DNA of 64,000 bases from Mucidula mucida (Eukaryota; Basidiomycota; Agaricomycetes; Agaricales; Physalacriaceae). Position numbers and translations under genes: made by a program. The notes beneath the pieces were generated by a model, which made no database searches, was not told where the DNA came from, and saw only the letters and a list, made by a program, of their open reading frames with translations. Location: contig JADNYV010000039.1 of NCBI GenBank assembly GCA_015501055.1, positions 205,157 through 269,156 of the forward strand, in the 5' to 3' direction. This document shows, piece by piece, positions 12,515-24,033 of this stretch; positions within the stretch are counted from its first letter, which is position 1, and the number at the start of each line of letters is the position of its first letter.

Positions 12515-14087
12515 CTAAGAATGATCTTGAGCGCCAGGATATATTCCGAACACACTATTATCCCATTTCGTCAGTTCAGGACATGCCAGTCCCGCAATTA
12601 GTGGCGCAATGTATTGCAGGATCACACTGTCCAGCAGACCGCCTTGAAGGATATCAGGAATTGCCGCCATGAGTAGTTGATGCCTATTATGATGAGCAAG
12701 ACGAGGACTGTATAGCTGCTTGTACCCACATAAAACAAAGCAAATTATCCCCCTTTAAGAGGTTTTTCGCGTTGTAAACACCGCCAGTCAAATCCCCAAG
12801 ATTGACGGATGTAAAGCTATTTACCGTACCCGTCTGTAGTCAAGTATTATCAGTACTACATCTCGACATGCAAGGGAATGACACACGTTACCACCAACGG
12901 CGATGTACTTTGGGTTCTCCAATAGCAGCTCGGTGAGGGATATCAAGAATCCAGGGAGTGTGTAGGGAGTGCGACGTCGGTACCAATTGTCTGGAATGCG
13001 CTCTTGGCCACGGAGGGGTCTCGAATCGTTGCTGAATTCAGCCTGTGTCAGCTTCCGTTAAATACAAAGTGGCAGCCCACACCTTACGCCGCAGAAGGAT
13101 TTGAGAACATCTCCATTCAGCACAGCACCGTCCTCCGTGTGGTTGCTCATAAACTCTGGGACGAAGAAAAACGCGGCGTGGGAAGCAACAAGACCTAGCC
13201 ATTTCTTAGTATAGTCTGTCTCGGAAGCCAAGCAATAAACTATGCTCACCAGCGAACGGGGCGTAAAAGAAATATGGGTTATTTTGTACGGAATGGTCAA
13301 ATCGCAAACTTCGGAACGTCTTGATCAGCTCGAGATCGTAGTTCTCGTGTTCTAAGCGGGAAACGATGGGGTCAATAACGGATAGCAGCGTTAGGAAGGA
13401 ACCGTACCAGGATCGAGATCGTACAGTTGTTGGAAGTGGGCCATGTCCAGAGTACTAGCATCACCATTGTTCAAATACGCGTCGGCTCGAGTGGCCGAAG
13501 CATCGCTTTCATATTTGTTATGACTACCGCTGAGACCTTTCGAAGATCCTAAGATTCCTGAAAGTATGCCGCCCGAGCTGGGTGGACCGCCAATCGACCA
13601 CTTGAGGGACAGAGGATCGCCGTCGATGGCGACAGCATATAACGAGAGGAAAGCGCCCAAATCGACACCCATTTGAAGACCGTATTCGTAGCGGTTATGC
13701 CTCGGTGAAGGTCGTCAGACCAGATCGGTCCATATACTAAATATCAATGAGTTCCATACGAATAACGCCAAGGGAGAGAGTACGCACACCGTGATTGGCA
13801 AGGGCGTTCAAGCCTAGATGCGTTCAGAGGATACGTATGTCAAGGAGATACTCGACCTCACCAGGGCATGGTCCACGAAGATCGCCTTTCTTGGGCGGGC
13901 GGTAGGCATGTTTTCCAGTAACGTCGATGAGCTGACGAGGGTCAAAGGCGTCGCTGCGTTTCCCAGGATTGCTGGTTGTGTGATTAGCGAAAGGACACGC
14001 TCCTGGACGGTCGCGAGCCGATCCATGGGCCGCGAACGCGAAGACAGAGGGAAGAAAGACAGAGAGCAGGACGATGCAAAGTCTCAT
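12515..14087 (-). CDS. Heme-thiolate peroxidase (chloroperoxidase / unspecific peroxygenase family), frame interrupted
   Basis: Family members use hydrogen peroxide to oxygenate or halogenate organic compounds outside the cell. The ATG at 14087 begins a signal peptide (MRLCIVLLSVFLPSVF). The heme-cysteine motif follows as GPCPG, split by an intron and continuing LNALANHG. Later exons show MGVDLGAFLSLYA, a KYESDASATR region where the family usually has E-G-D followed by Arg (here the Gly is Ser while Glu, Asp and Arg remain), SHAAFFFVPEF, and a C-terminus ending GAQDHS at 12515. Between HGY and MGVDLGAF the frame slips twice within about 30 bases. One base is missing near 13698 and one in the TTT at 13672-13674 (A runs in sense). 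Both fit single-base loss in A runs, so this may be an intact gene with assembly errors. It neighbours GH71 and AA9 genes. Confidence 0.82.
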
Positions 14088-15179
14088 GGTGGGAAAGAAA
14101 AGACTGTATTCTTGGAAATCAGCGAGCTGTGAAAGTGCAGATTATATGTGCTTATGGCCGAGAACACCGCTGTAAGCAAAATCCCAGAACTATGGTGTTG
14201 GCAATCATGTTATTCACGCGAAAGGCCTCCGAGTTTCCATCTCGGTCATGGAATAGGACGATCCCGGTAGCTTCTAGTGGATTTTCCGGACTCCATGGGC
14301 ATGCATTGGTGGTCGAATTCACCTGGACAAGTCGGGCTGAACAAACGCGCCAACGATCGGCGAAAGGAGCGGAAAACTCTCTATAAATAGGACTTGATTG
14401 TCCTGGATCCCTGATCCATTTCGACAGTCTTCGATTTCAACGTCATGAGAGTACCGAAAGAGAGCGAATCCTTTCGTGTCGCCCGAAGAAGAGATATGAG
14501 TTTTGGAACGTTGCGCGTGAAGATGGGCAGGACAGACAGAGTAAAACTAAAAGGAGTACTAGCAGAGGATTCCACAAGATCAAGTCAAGTTTGGAGGTTC
14601 GACATGCATATGATGGTAGTTCGGTAACAAAACAGTACGCCACGCTTGACTGTTCCTGACTCGGCAGGCACGTGACGTATCACGACAGCTTCAGGTTGTT
14701 CGTAACCTCCCCTCATTCCCATACTAGCTAGACCAGACTTTCACTGCAATGTTGCATCGTCGATGTCCAACCGCCATGCATCTTCACGCATGTCTCGATA
14801 GATCCGTCGGCCTTTGATCAACGCCGAAACAGGACGGACCCAACCGATTCTCTCCTACTAATGGGGCCTAAAAAGTTTTCTGCGCTTTAAGCAGGTTGAC
14901 AGGGCATGACGTTCGGCGCTACTCAGGCGTTGCGCCCGACCCCAGTGCAGCAGATTGACTTGTATGACACTAGGCTTTGATCAGCTTCTAGTGTCGTACT
15001 AAGTTCTTGCTTCATGTGTTTCATTGCTCTTGTCACTTGTGGTTGGCATCTGCCGCTGATGAAATTTAGACGAATCACGCATGGACGCCATTCCCTATCT
15101 GGCGCGAAGCCACATCATTTGGTCGAGACTTCCGACGTCTATAAAACGTGATGGGTGTTCGCGATTCTCAAAACCAATC
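14088..15179. other. Divergent intergenic region between peroxygenase and GH71
   Basis: This is the shared upstream region of two divergently transcribed secreted-enzyme genes. The part from about 15050 is duplicated near 340-450. No exon or RNA gene was recognised. Confidence 0.5.
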
Positions 15180-16784
15180 ATGCTCTCTCTGTATCTTCCA
15201 GGCTTTCTTCTGCTATGGATAACAGCTTTCGTGAAACCGACAGAAGCTGCTTTAAAGGGCGTGTTCGCTCATTATATGGTTCGTATTGTCGGCTTCGTTT
15301 AACCCGCTTCAACCTGAGTGCCAATAGATCGGGACGATGACCGCGGATGAAGCTGCTACCGATGTACGCGAGGCTAAAGCGCTGGGTATCGACGCGTTTG
15401 CCCTTAACGTTCAGAACACTGTCGACAGCTGGGCCACAAACTCAATCAGCTACATATTTGCCGCGGCAGAAAGTCAAGACTTTAAGCTCTTCTTCTCCTT
15501 TGATATGGACGCGCACAATCAGGTGTCCTACTACCTCGACATCTTCAAGCAGTACCATTCTTCGAGCGCATACTATCAACACAACAATCTTCCGTTCCTG
15601 AGTACCTTCTGGGGCGCTACGCTCACATTTGGGAGCTCCACGCCAAATCAAGGATGGCAGACTCAACTACGTGACGCTCTCAGCAATGAAGGTATCTCGG
15701 TTTATTTCGTTCCTGCCTTTTCGAATGCTCCGAATGGACCGACGGACTTCTTTTCTACGTATCCTGTGAGTAATCATTATGTTTGAGCGAGCTATCTTCC
15801 TCTAACTTCTCCTGTCTACGTAGGTTGTCGACGGAGTATTCAACTGGGACAATGCTTGGCCTTTCGAGAGCGAAGAAACGTCAACGTTTCATCGACCGTC
15901 GACATGCAGTATCACACCGGTGCTATCAATGCCGACAAGACGTTTATGATGGGTCAGCTTGGCAGCAACTCTCTATGTTTGTTCGTTTACTAAGACAACT
16001 CAGGAATATCCCCACTTCAATTCAAACATATCGACGGCGGCCAGAACTGGTATCGCAAGGGCGAACTCAGTAAGACTTTGACAATCCACTGTCTCGCGAC
16101 TCAACCTCGCGTCATGTAGACATGGGCCTCAGAATGGCCAGATCCTCAATCTCAAACCGGACTTTATCGAAATCATTACCTGGAATGACGTGCGCCAATG
16201 CTCCCCCACTTTGTGTGGCTCTTCGTGACTGACGATGCTATGCTACCAGGGTGGCGAATCTCACAACATCGGTAACGTTTGGCCAGAAGGCATTGCCAAC
16301 ACACCTATCCCCGGCTATACGGACGGGTACGACCACACAGGCTGGCAGACGCTCATTCTGCCACTCGTAAAAGCCTTCAAAGCAGGCACGACGGATCTTA
16401 CGACGTTGACGCCAGCGACCGGCAGTGTTAGCGGCGCATTCTGGTACAGCCCCTGCTGACCTCGGCGTCGTGTTCGCAAGACTCGTTGGGCAAGCCCAGG
16501 GGTCACAGAACGCCGAGAATGTCGTCAGCGTGGTGCTGTTCATGGCCTCGGTGGGAAATGCTGTCACCGTTTACAGCGGCAACAACCAAATTGCGGTGTA
16601 TCAAGCGCAGAAGGGGTTGAACACGTTTGCTGTTCCCGGCTTGGTCGCTGGACACGTTAGCGTTGATGTGTGGAATAGCACAGGTGGTCTTATTACTTTC
16701 GCAGCGTCTACCATTGACGTGGCTGCTGATACGTCGGGGATCTGTAATTTCAACTATCAAGTGGTGAAAGTCTCCTCTGCTTGA
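15180..16784 (+). CDS. GH71 endo-alpha-1,3-glucanase (mutanase), several one-base frame breaks
   Basis: GH71 enzymes hydrolyse alpha-1,3-glucan of fungal walls. The ATG at 15180 gives a signal peptide (MLSLYLPGFLLLW) with likely cleavage after PTEA, then VFAHYM. An intron (15279-15327) follows, then ALGIDAFALN, the long exon to 15765, and VVDGVFNWDNAWP, the family's DG...W region. Further exons give HIDGGQNWYRKGE, DFIEIITWND, ESHNIGNVWPE and a C-terminal beta-rich module ending QVVKVSSA. Four points need one extra base to keep the family frame: the AAA at 15876, GG at 16136, CCCC at 16450 and CCC at 16495. All lie in mononucleotide runs. I therefore call it a probable real gene with sequencing-type errors, although a decaying pseudogene is possible. 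A truncated copy of its 5-prime end lies at 330-662. Confidence 0.82.
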
Positions 16785-16864
16785 GACTCGTGGTATTTAT
16801 GGTTACGTGTTTACGATGGGAAGGAGACATATGTACTTATAAGCAGCTACTCGCGCGAATGATC

Positions 16865-18092
16865 TTAAGCACCAGTCCAGACAGCTTAAAACAATTGAGA
16901 ACAATACCCATCACCCAAGCCGACACTTACCGGGTCCTGGAACGGTGTAGTTGGATGTGGTCTGCGCGTCAGCGCTGTAGATGTTGAGGTTGACGCCGGG
17001 GTCAGACATGGAATAGGCGCCTAACACAAAGTCAGAAACAGTGCTGGCGATCTGGATACATCACGTACCTGGGAAAGCGACGAGGTACGAGCCGCTGGGC
17101 GTCTGGCTTCCACTGCCAGTGATGGATAGTTGAGCACCTAATATACATATACAGTCAGCTCCAAATCCCGTATTATAGTCTTTACGAATTATCCTACATT
17201 CCGGGTAGAACTGAGGCGTATTGGCCTGATGAAGAGCGAGAAGCTCGTGCTACACATTCTTCATCAATCAACAGTCGACGACAATGTACTGGCGATAGTA
17301 AATTTACCCTGATCATATACTCCCCAGGAGCGAGACTTGCGGGGATGACAGCGTCGTACTTCAAAGACTTCATAACGTCTCCCAATCCCCAAGTACCGTT
17401 GTACAGCGTCCCGGAGATCAAGCCCGTCTCGGCAATCTTGAACCACTTGAGGCTGGCGGTGTTGGCTGAGGTGCACGAGCCGGCGCCACATGAAGCCATG
17501 TACACCATGACGGGTCCTTGTTCGTGGGTCCACTGACTGGATGGAGATTTGATAATTTACTCCGACGGCATGCATAGCCTATGAAGATGATTTACCTCCA
17601 GAACGCCGTTATCTTGGAGCCAGCAGGTACGGTGGCTGTCAACTGGCTGGGTGATGCCTGTCCATTGTCGTTACAGTGGATGGTCTGCGATCATGCATGA
17701 ATACCAGCTCGTCTCTGGAACCACAAGGCAAAGAACAAACTCACAGATGCAGTGGGGCTCAGAATTCTACATGCCGAATTAGTACAGAAGATTATGCAAA
17801 CGGTAAGACGTACGGGTCGTAAGTACCTGTAGGGAGAAACATGAGAAACCTCATCCCCCATAAAACTTGAAGGAAGACGTACTGTAAGGTCGTTCGATAG
17901 AACTCTGGCCAGCGGCAGGGTTGTATGGCGACCATCCTGTATATGTTGTTCCTTCGGCCCCTCATTAGTCCAAGGCTCATACTGAGGAGTCACAGAGTAC
18001 ACACCAGCAATGTTGTACGAGGTAACACCACCATGAGCGGCGACCTCGGACACGAACAAAGCAGATGCGAGAGATACCAGCGAAAGGAACAT
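16865..18092 (-). CDS. AA9 (formerly GH61) lytic polysaccharide monooxygenase
   Basis: AA9 enzymes are secreted copper enzymes that oxidatively cut cellulose. The ATG at 18092 begins a signal peptide (MFLSLVSLASALFVSEVAA). It is followed directly by the His of HGGVTSYNI, the N-terminal copper ligand. Short exons continue with GWSPYNPAAGQSSIER, TYDPILSPTAS, TIHCNDNGQASPSQ and ITAFW, then QWTHEQGPVMVYMASCG, which contains the second copper His and the conserved Gln. The axial Tyr lies in NTPQFYPEC. The last intron (GTAAGTG near 16929) joins PG to AVWTGA with the stop at 16865, the family's usual ending. One base appears missing at the GG of 17956-17957 (CC in sense). No carbohydrate-binding module follows. 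The gene runs tail to tail with GH71. Confidence 0.85.
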
Positions 18093-19034
18093 ACTGTAAC
18101 TGCGAGGGAATTCAATACGCTGGAGAGCCTTTTATGACCGGAAGGGAGCTCGTCGGATACAAGCTGTGGCGAGGGATCTTTTTCGGTAAAGAGACTGTAC
18201 GGGTCCGGCAATTTATTGACAATCATTAGGGCTTGAGACGGATGTTGGGTGTCAATGGTCAATGGGAAAGTGACGCATCTTCGGGGTAATGCGTCGAGAG
18301 ATTAGGATTCTTGTAAGATGCCTGTAGAGATGATGCTGTACAGCTGCTTGGAGATCAGGCAGAGGCCCAGGTAACTCTGACTGATAATGGGTAAATTCAA
18401 GAGTGAATCAGTGATACCGCGAGAGAAGAACGAAGTTGGTAGTGGAAGAACAACGCTGTAGTGCGCCGGGTTTCCTCCGATTGGGGTCCGAAGATCTGAA
18501 TGTTCAATAGCTAAATTGTCTCGTCAGGCTTGTCCAACGTCTCTTCCTGCCTAGGTAACGGTTGTCTTACAAACTAGAGCGAAATGCATGCAGGAGGGTC
18601 AAACTTGGATTATTGTCAAAAATGACGCAACAAAATGGAAGGACAGGAAATCCCAGAGCAAACTGGATGCTGAAAAATTGGTAATGGCGATGTACGCAGG
18701 CCACGCCCACGGAATCCCCTAGTAAAAGGCGAGGGGATTGTCTGCTTGAGTGTGGCCTATCGCCTATTTAGTTGGGTGGAACTAAGAAGGACGTATGTAG
18801 CTGGTTTGTATTATGGTCAACTGACAGAGTACGGTCCACGTGGCATGGCTTCCATCTTGGCCTTTCCCTTGCTCGACACTGGCAGATGAATCGATGACTT
18901 TGAGTGGATTGCCTACGCGCATCACAGAAAGATGCGCAAAGTAATATTCAGACACTATGATTGTTTCGTTTATTCTTCATACACAAATTAACTCTTTGAA
19001 AATTGCTACACATGCAACGACATCTTGAACTTTC
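18093..19034. other. Intergenic, nothing recognised
   Basis: It holds the promoter region of the AA9 gene and the 3-prime flank of the DUF1295 gene. No supported exon. Confidence 0.5.
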
Positions 19035-20185
19035 TCAATCCTTATACCACGGCCAGAAAACCGGAACTCGTCTACACGGAAATTCATCAGATGGCGACAA
19101 TCAGCTTGGAAATTTCTCACCGTTTATATTCCTGCCACTGAAAATCATTTCCCCATCGTTCTCGGCCGCCTCCTCAAGTGGAGGAACGCCGGATATCTGT
19201 GAGAAGATGAGAACCACGCTCATGAGGGACGAAAGCTTCCTACGTTTCGAAGTAGGAAGTAAGTCAACACCGGACTCATCGCTGCGAAAGCAATCGCGCC
19301 GCGTGGGAAGTATGCAGTCTGTAAGGCAGACGTCGATAGCGCCCACATCCCTGTCCATATCCCAACTTCGCCGATATAGCTAAGTGCAAATTAGCTTGAG
19401 ACTCTGGGAGCAATGTGGATTGGCAAAGCTTACTTTGGGTGACGACTCAAACTCCACAGCCCACTTGTAATGAACTTTTCGTCGTGTTGTTTAGCGTTCT
19501 TAGCTTTACGCCATGCGGACTTTTGGTAGTCGGCAATGACCTCGAAAGCGAATGAGCCCGCGATGAGACCCAAAGCGGCATAGTCACGCAGAGCGAGTGC
19601 AGGATGGAGTGCTGGCGGCAGCGTGTTGCAAAGGTAGACAGGTAGGCCAACAACAAATACCCATGTAGCTGTGTAAAGTCAGCGTACGCGCAATGACCGG
19701 AATGTATTGCCTGCCTTGTGCCATCCAGAAGGCAAAGAAGGTCGCGGGCTTGTGCTTGACCTCGTCGAAGCGTGAATCACCGCCGGACTTGAGAGCACGC
19801 TGATAGACCATTAGACACGCCTATTATTTTGAGACGTGACTTACTGTGGATAAGAAGTATCCGAGTCGTGCAGACCAGATCCCGATGGCAGCAGTTAGAA
19901 CAAGTTGACGTGGCGCGAAGGACGAGACGGTAGGTAATGCGATATTGAATCCATCCCAGTACTTCGTCTTGAGAGCGGGATAGTATAGTGAGAGGAAGGT
20001 GGTCGACATGAATCCAAAAGAGCCACAGAGATCATAGTACATTTCCTGCTTTTGAGGGACGAAGATGAGAGCGGCCACTGAATATTGCTGGTCAAGACAG
20101 TTCATAGTCATCGTCAAGCAAACTTACGCGTCTGGAAGGCATACGCGCTGACGATGGTGGGGAGGAGACGCGAAAAAACAGCCAT
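19035..20185 (-). CDS. DUF1295 / steroid-5-alpha-reductase-like membrane protein
   Basis: The ATG at 20185 (MAVFSRLLPTIVSAYAF) starts a multi-pass membrane protein with hydrophobic segments such as CGSFGFMSTTFLSLYY and VFVVGLPVYLCN. The conserved C-terminal block contains FEVIADYQKSAWR, FITSGLWSLSRHP and YFLLRNVSGVPPLE, the pattern of DUF1295 and sterol-reductase/ICMT-like enzymes that reduce or modify lipids. The end is spread over a short intron (GTGAGA near 19112) joining DFQWQEYK to RVPVFWPWYKD, with the stop at 19035. To reach that ending, one base must be missing at the GG of 19164-19165, otherwise the frame reads into 19101. Substrate is unknown. ICMT-like methyltransferase is the main alternative. 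Confidence 0.78.
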
Positions 20186-20328
20186 GATGGTACGGGGAAG
20201 AGAAGGAACCAAACGCCTTTTGACCGCATCAGCACATGACGACATGTCTTGCCGAGGTCATGGACGGGACGAGATCGAAAGAAGATAAATACGTGCATTT
20301 TTGCGAATAAACATAGTGTGTGTGTAAA

Positions 20329-21005
20329 TTAGAACCCTAGGGCGGCCAACGTCTCAGTAAATCCTTCGGCCACCAAAAATTGTTGGGCATCAAGCATCCT
20401 ATGCATATAATTAGATGCAATATTCTGAACTATGGCAACACGTACATGATGTGGACAAGGCTCAAACCCCCGGGAAGTGTGGCGTTGTAAGCGATAGCGG
20501 CGGCCGCAGTTTGGGTATCAAGTTCATCAACGAAATCCGCGAAGCTGGGAACTGTAGCGGTGGTGAGACCAGACAGGCCAGCCGCAATAAGCCTAACGAT
20601 ATTCAGCCGGAAAAAGGCGTATGAGAAACAGTACCCACGAGTAACATTCGGAGAAGAATACACCAATCTCATCGTTGGTGGGACTATCGGTGGTAGAGCC
20701 CGAGGTGACTGGCGTATTGGAGAGATCCTCCGCCGCGGTACGCCAAACGGTGACGAGGTCATCAATCTCTGCCCCGACGGTTTGGTCGTTAGCCTTGTGG
20801 CTGGCCTGCAAGGTGACTGGAAAATGATGCGTCAAGGGGGATATAGCAAGACTATACTAAACATACCGATATTGGGAATGTTGATGTGGATGCTCTGGTC
20901 CAAGGAGCTGACTATCTGCATAATCTGCGGATTAGTGTTGCTCTGGGCGAAGCAAACTGCAGAGAGTGTAAAAGCAGCGAGAAGAGAGCGGATGTTGAAG
21001 AACAT
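20329..21005 (-). CDS. Small secreted protein of unknown function
   Basis: The ATG at 21005 starts a clear signal peptide (MFFNIRSLLAAFTLSAVCFA, cleavage before QS). Introns follow at GTATGTTTAG (about 20866) and GTACGTG (about 20449), and one whose acceptor is near 20596. The mature protein is about 150 residues, alanine- and threonine-rich and helical, with no cysteine-rich pattern (for example AGLSGLTTATVPSF and a final FTETLAALGF). I do not recognise a family. Hydrophobic-surface-binding-type or other small secreted effector-like proteins are possible. It lies head to tail after the DUF1295 gene and near the secreted-enzyme cluster. Confidence 0.65.
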
Positions 21006-21927
21006 CTTGTGAAAGAAGCAGGCTGAGGAATTTGAGGGAAACAGTCCTCATTATATACGCACAGAACGCCGATACATGAGAGCGAAAAGCCGTGCCTTGT
21101 CATGAATAATGAATACTGGGTAATTTCCAAGACACCTTGGTGTTACACGGCCGTGCGCTGTTTATAATTCAATGGACGTAATCTCTCATCGAGCGACAAC
21201 CGGGGGCGCGCATTTCACCACGGACACGGTGCCGAGAGAAGATGTGAGAGTATGAGGCATTATTCCATGCGTGATGGTGAGTACACCGCGTCAGTCGCGT
21301 GAGATAGTATCAGGAACAATGAATAGACGCGACTGATTCCATCGAGGACCGTAGGCTTGGCTCCATTTTCAGGGCAAAATCAGTTGGAAAGTACGAATGG
21401 TGAGTAAAGGCCGACGAGAAACCCGGGAGTGTGTAGACAGTGAGAGAGTATTCAGAACTAAGAGCCAAGACAGAGACCAGTAGGATATCCAAGAGACTAC
21501 AAGAAGGGAGCTGTCGGAGTCTGAACGAGAAATGGGAAAGGTTAGGGTTAGGTTCAAGTTGACACTCCTCCTGCTCGTTGTCGTCGACGGTGTAGTCGCC
21601 CATTTGTGCTGCAAATTTGCCCAGCTTTAGGCGATATTTTCAAAGTAATATTTCTGACCAACATTCAATATCTTCCGGGCAATAACCGGCTGCCAGCAGG
21701 TGCGCCCGTCCCGCTTTGACTGTATATCTGAATATTTAATCGTTTATCGGCGGGCAGGAAACGTCACACCTCCGGATTCACGAATAAACGGGTGTTGACA
21801 GAGGCGACCATACTGTTTGTGCCATGCTTTCGCTTTGTTGCCAACGCTGAGGCGCCGGTCGCCCTTGTTCTCCTCCGCGAACAGGTCTGAATTTCGTATC
21901 TTCTCGCCCGGCGGCGGCGGCGGCGCG
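21006..21927. other. Divergent intergenic region
   Basis: Upstream DNA of the secreted protein (minus) and the AT-hook gene (plus). A 97-codon minus-strand open frame at 21310-21603 starts MGDYTVDDNEQEE and contains a hydrophobic segment. It could be a small gene but has no recognised relatives. Confidence 0.4.
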
Positions 21928-23611
21928 ATGGATAGCAGCAATCCCCAGCACTATCAGCCGCTCTCCCATGCACTTCGTCTCCCAATTGGTGCCAATGCGA
22001 CTGTCTCGCCGTCCAACACGTATATTCGCAAGCCGGCGCGCCGAGAAGAGGAGGAAGATGAGGACGCGGAGGAGGACGTTGTCGAGCAGGAGCTTAGCCG
22101 AGATCAACCTAGTCGCCCAACCAGTCCAGCTGAAAAGACGCCCAGGTTGACCCAACCTCTATCCTTTTCGCAGCGTGTTTATCCTGTTCTAGTAATCCCG
22201 ATGTCCAGCAGCAGCCAATCATTCATCAATACGAGCCAGACCAGAAACGGCGTCCAGGCCGACCGCGAGGATCCAAAAATCGCAAACGAGAGTCCCAGCC
22301 GCCCACCAAGCAGGACCAGCCTGCAGCACCCCAGAATCCTGGTGTCAATGCGCAGAACAAGCAGTACTATGAATTCCAATGGCGAGTCCTCAATCTATGT
22401 GGAGAATTCTACAGAGCTGCCGAGGAACTTGTCAAGGATACTAATCCCCTGATCATCGCCCAGTGCTATGCCACGGCAGAAAGCACAGTTGACCCGCTAG
22501 TCATGCTCAAGGATGCTAAACGCGTCTGCGATAATCTGGTAAGCCCGCGCGTGTGATCTGTTTCACTTATTGACTCTTGCAGATCGCAAATCCGTCGCGT
22601 CTGATCGCGAATCCGCCTCCTCCAATGTACCCGGTCATCCCTACACTCTACCAGCCCCCGGGAGGACAACCCGCGGCCTCAACATCTACCGCTCCGCCCA
22701 CCGTTATCAATCAGCCACAGTCTTTCGTCGTTTCAATGGGTGCTCCGCCTCCCGCTCAATACCCAGTATACGCCACGCCATACCAGCCGCCTTATTATTC
22801 TCATTATCCTGCCTACCCGCCTCCACCCCCTGGAACGGTTTACTACCAGCAACCGCCGCCGCCGCCGCCACCACCTACTGTCCAACCCCCAACAGCGCAT
22901 CAGCCTACGCCCACTCCCACTCCCCCTTCTTATGCGCTTGTACCCACCACTATCTCCACCGCGGCTGGAAACCAAGGCTCCTGGTCAGATGCTGAAATTG
23001 AGCGTCTAAGGAGTCTGGTCGATGAAAGTAAAGCCAACAATCCCACTGGAGACTTGAATTGGGATTGGGTCATATCTCAATTTGGCAACGATCGCACACG
23101 GTACGATTTGCTTGTCATTAAAAGCATAAAATACACTCATGCGAACCTTCTCAGACATCAAATCCTCATAAAAGCCACTTCCCTCGGCTTGAAAGAAAGC
23201 TCAACGCGTCAGGTTCCTTCACGGGGAACGAAACGACGTAGGGACGGAGACGGGAGTGTCACCCCTCCTCCTGCGCCTCCATCCGCATCTCCTTCCGGTG
23301 CTAACACGAATACCACGCCTACAGAAAGTCAGGGCCCCGCGACGCCAGCTGCATCTCCCACGATGCACAAGCCACCCCACTCGGCGGGTGCGCCAAAGTC
23401 GACGCCAACGCCCAATTTACCGTGGCCTATGCCCACCGTAGCGGTGAATACCACATCGCCGGTCATGACGCCCTCCTCGGTCGACCGCTCTAGCAGCTAC
23501 TATCGGCCGCGACCTAGTGAGTCGTCCAAGCCGATTATGGGACCGAGCCATGGGCACATCCAGCACCAGTTCATGTACCATCCCAATTCGAACGGCGGGT
23601 CCGGAAAGTGA
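21928..23611 (+). CDS. AT-hook / Myb-like (SANT) nuclear protein
   Basis: From the ATG at 21928 (MDSSNPQHY) the protein has an acidic segment (EEEEDEDAEED) and an AT-hook (RRPGRPRGSKNRK), a minor-groove DNA-binding motif. A helical segment follows (YYEFQWRVLNLCGEFYRAA). An intron (GTAAGC at about 22539 to TTGCAG at about 22582) leads to a Pro/Tyr-rich region with a run of eight or more prolines. A Myb/SANT-like helix block follows (GSWSDAEIERLRSLV, NWDWVISQFG), then a basic KRRRDGDG motif and a Ser/Pro tail ending NGGSGK. The frame changes by one base between 22176 and 22210, either by a 34-base intron or by a missing T in the TTT run of GTGTTTATCC. It is likely a chromatin or transcription factor. 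An in-frame ATG at 21817 is an alternative start. Confidence 0.72.
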
Positions 23612-24033
23612 TCCTGGCTGATTACCCCCTCCTCACGGTTTTTTTTGGTTGCTCTTGGACTCTTTTTGCTGTCATACTTGTTTTGCTAGGTATTGAACTG
23701 TACTAATAATCTCCCTCGCATTATCTTTGTTTAATGTCACTGCGCTCCGCTTTGATGCGGGTTCGTCGCGAATAGCTGCATTACCCTACAGCTGATCCTC
23801 CTATCGATGTGCGAACCGTCAGCTTCGTTCGTGTAATGTCTGCATCCTTCGTGGGCATCCGACCACAACAGTTCTCGCCTAACGTGAAGGCATTGATGGG
23901 AGAGCTGAGAGGGCGGTGTCTATCTTGATACTTACCAGCTTCTCTAGAGACGCACAAATACGGGCCGTGTCATGGGAAGCCGATAAATCATCTCGTATCA
24001 CAAACTATATCGATCCAAGCGAACACGCAATAA
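23612..24033. repeat. 3-prime flank of repeated gene, copy A
   Basis: From about 23758 this flank is similar to 25600-25830 and 42200-42470. A shared stretch includes AGCTGCATTA and CAACAG. So the duplicated unit described under the repeated gene includes non-coding flank. Confidence 0.6.
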
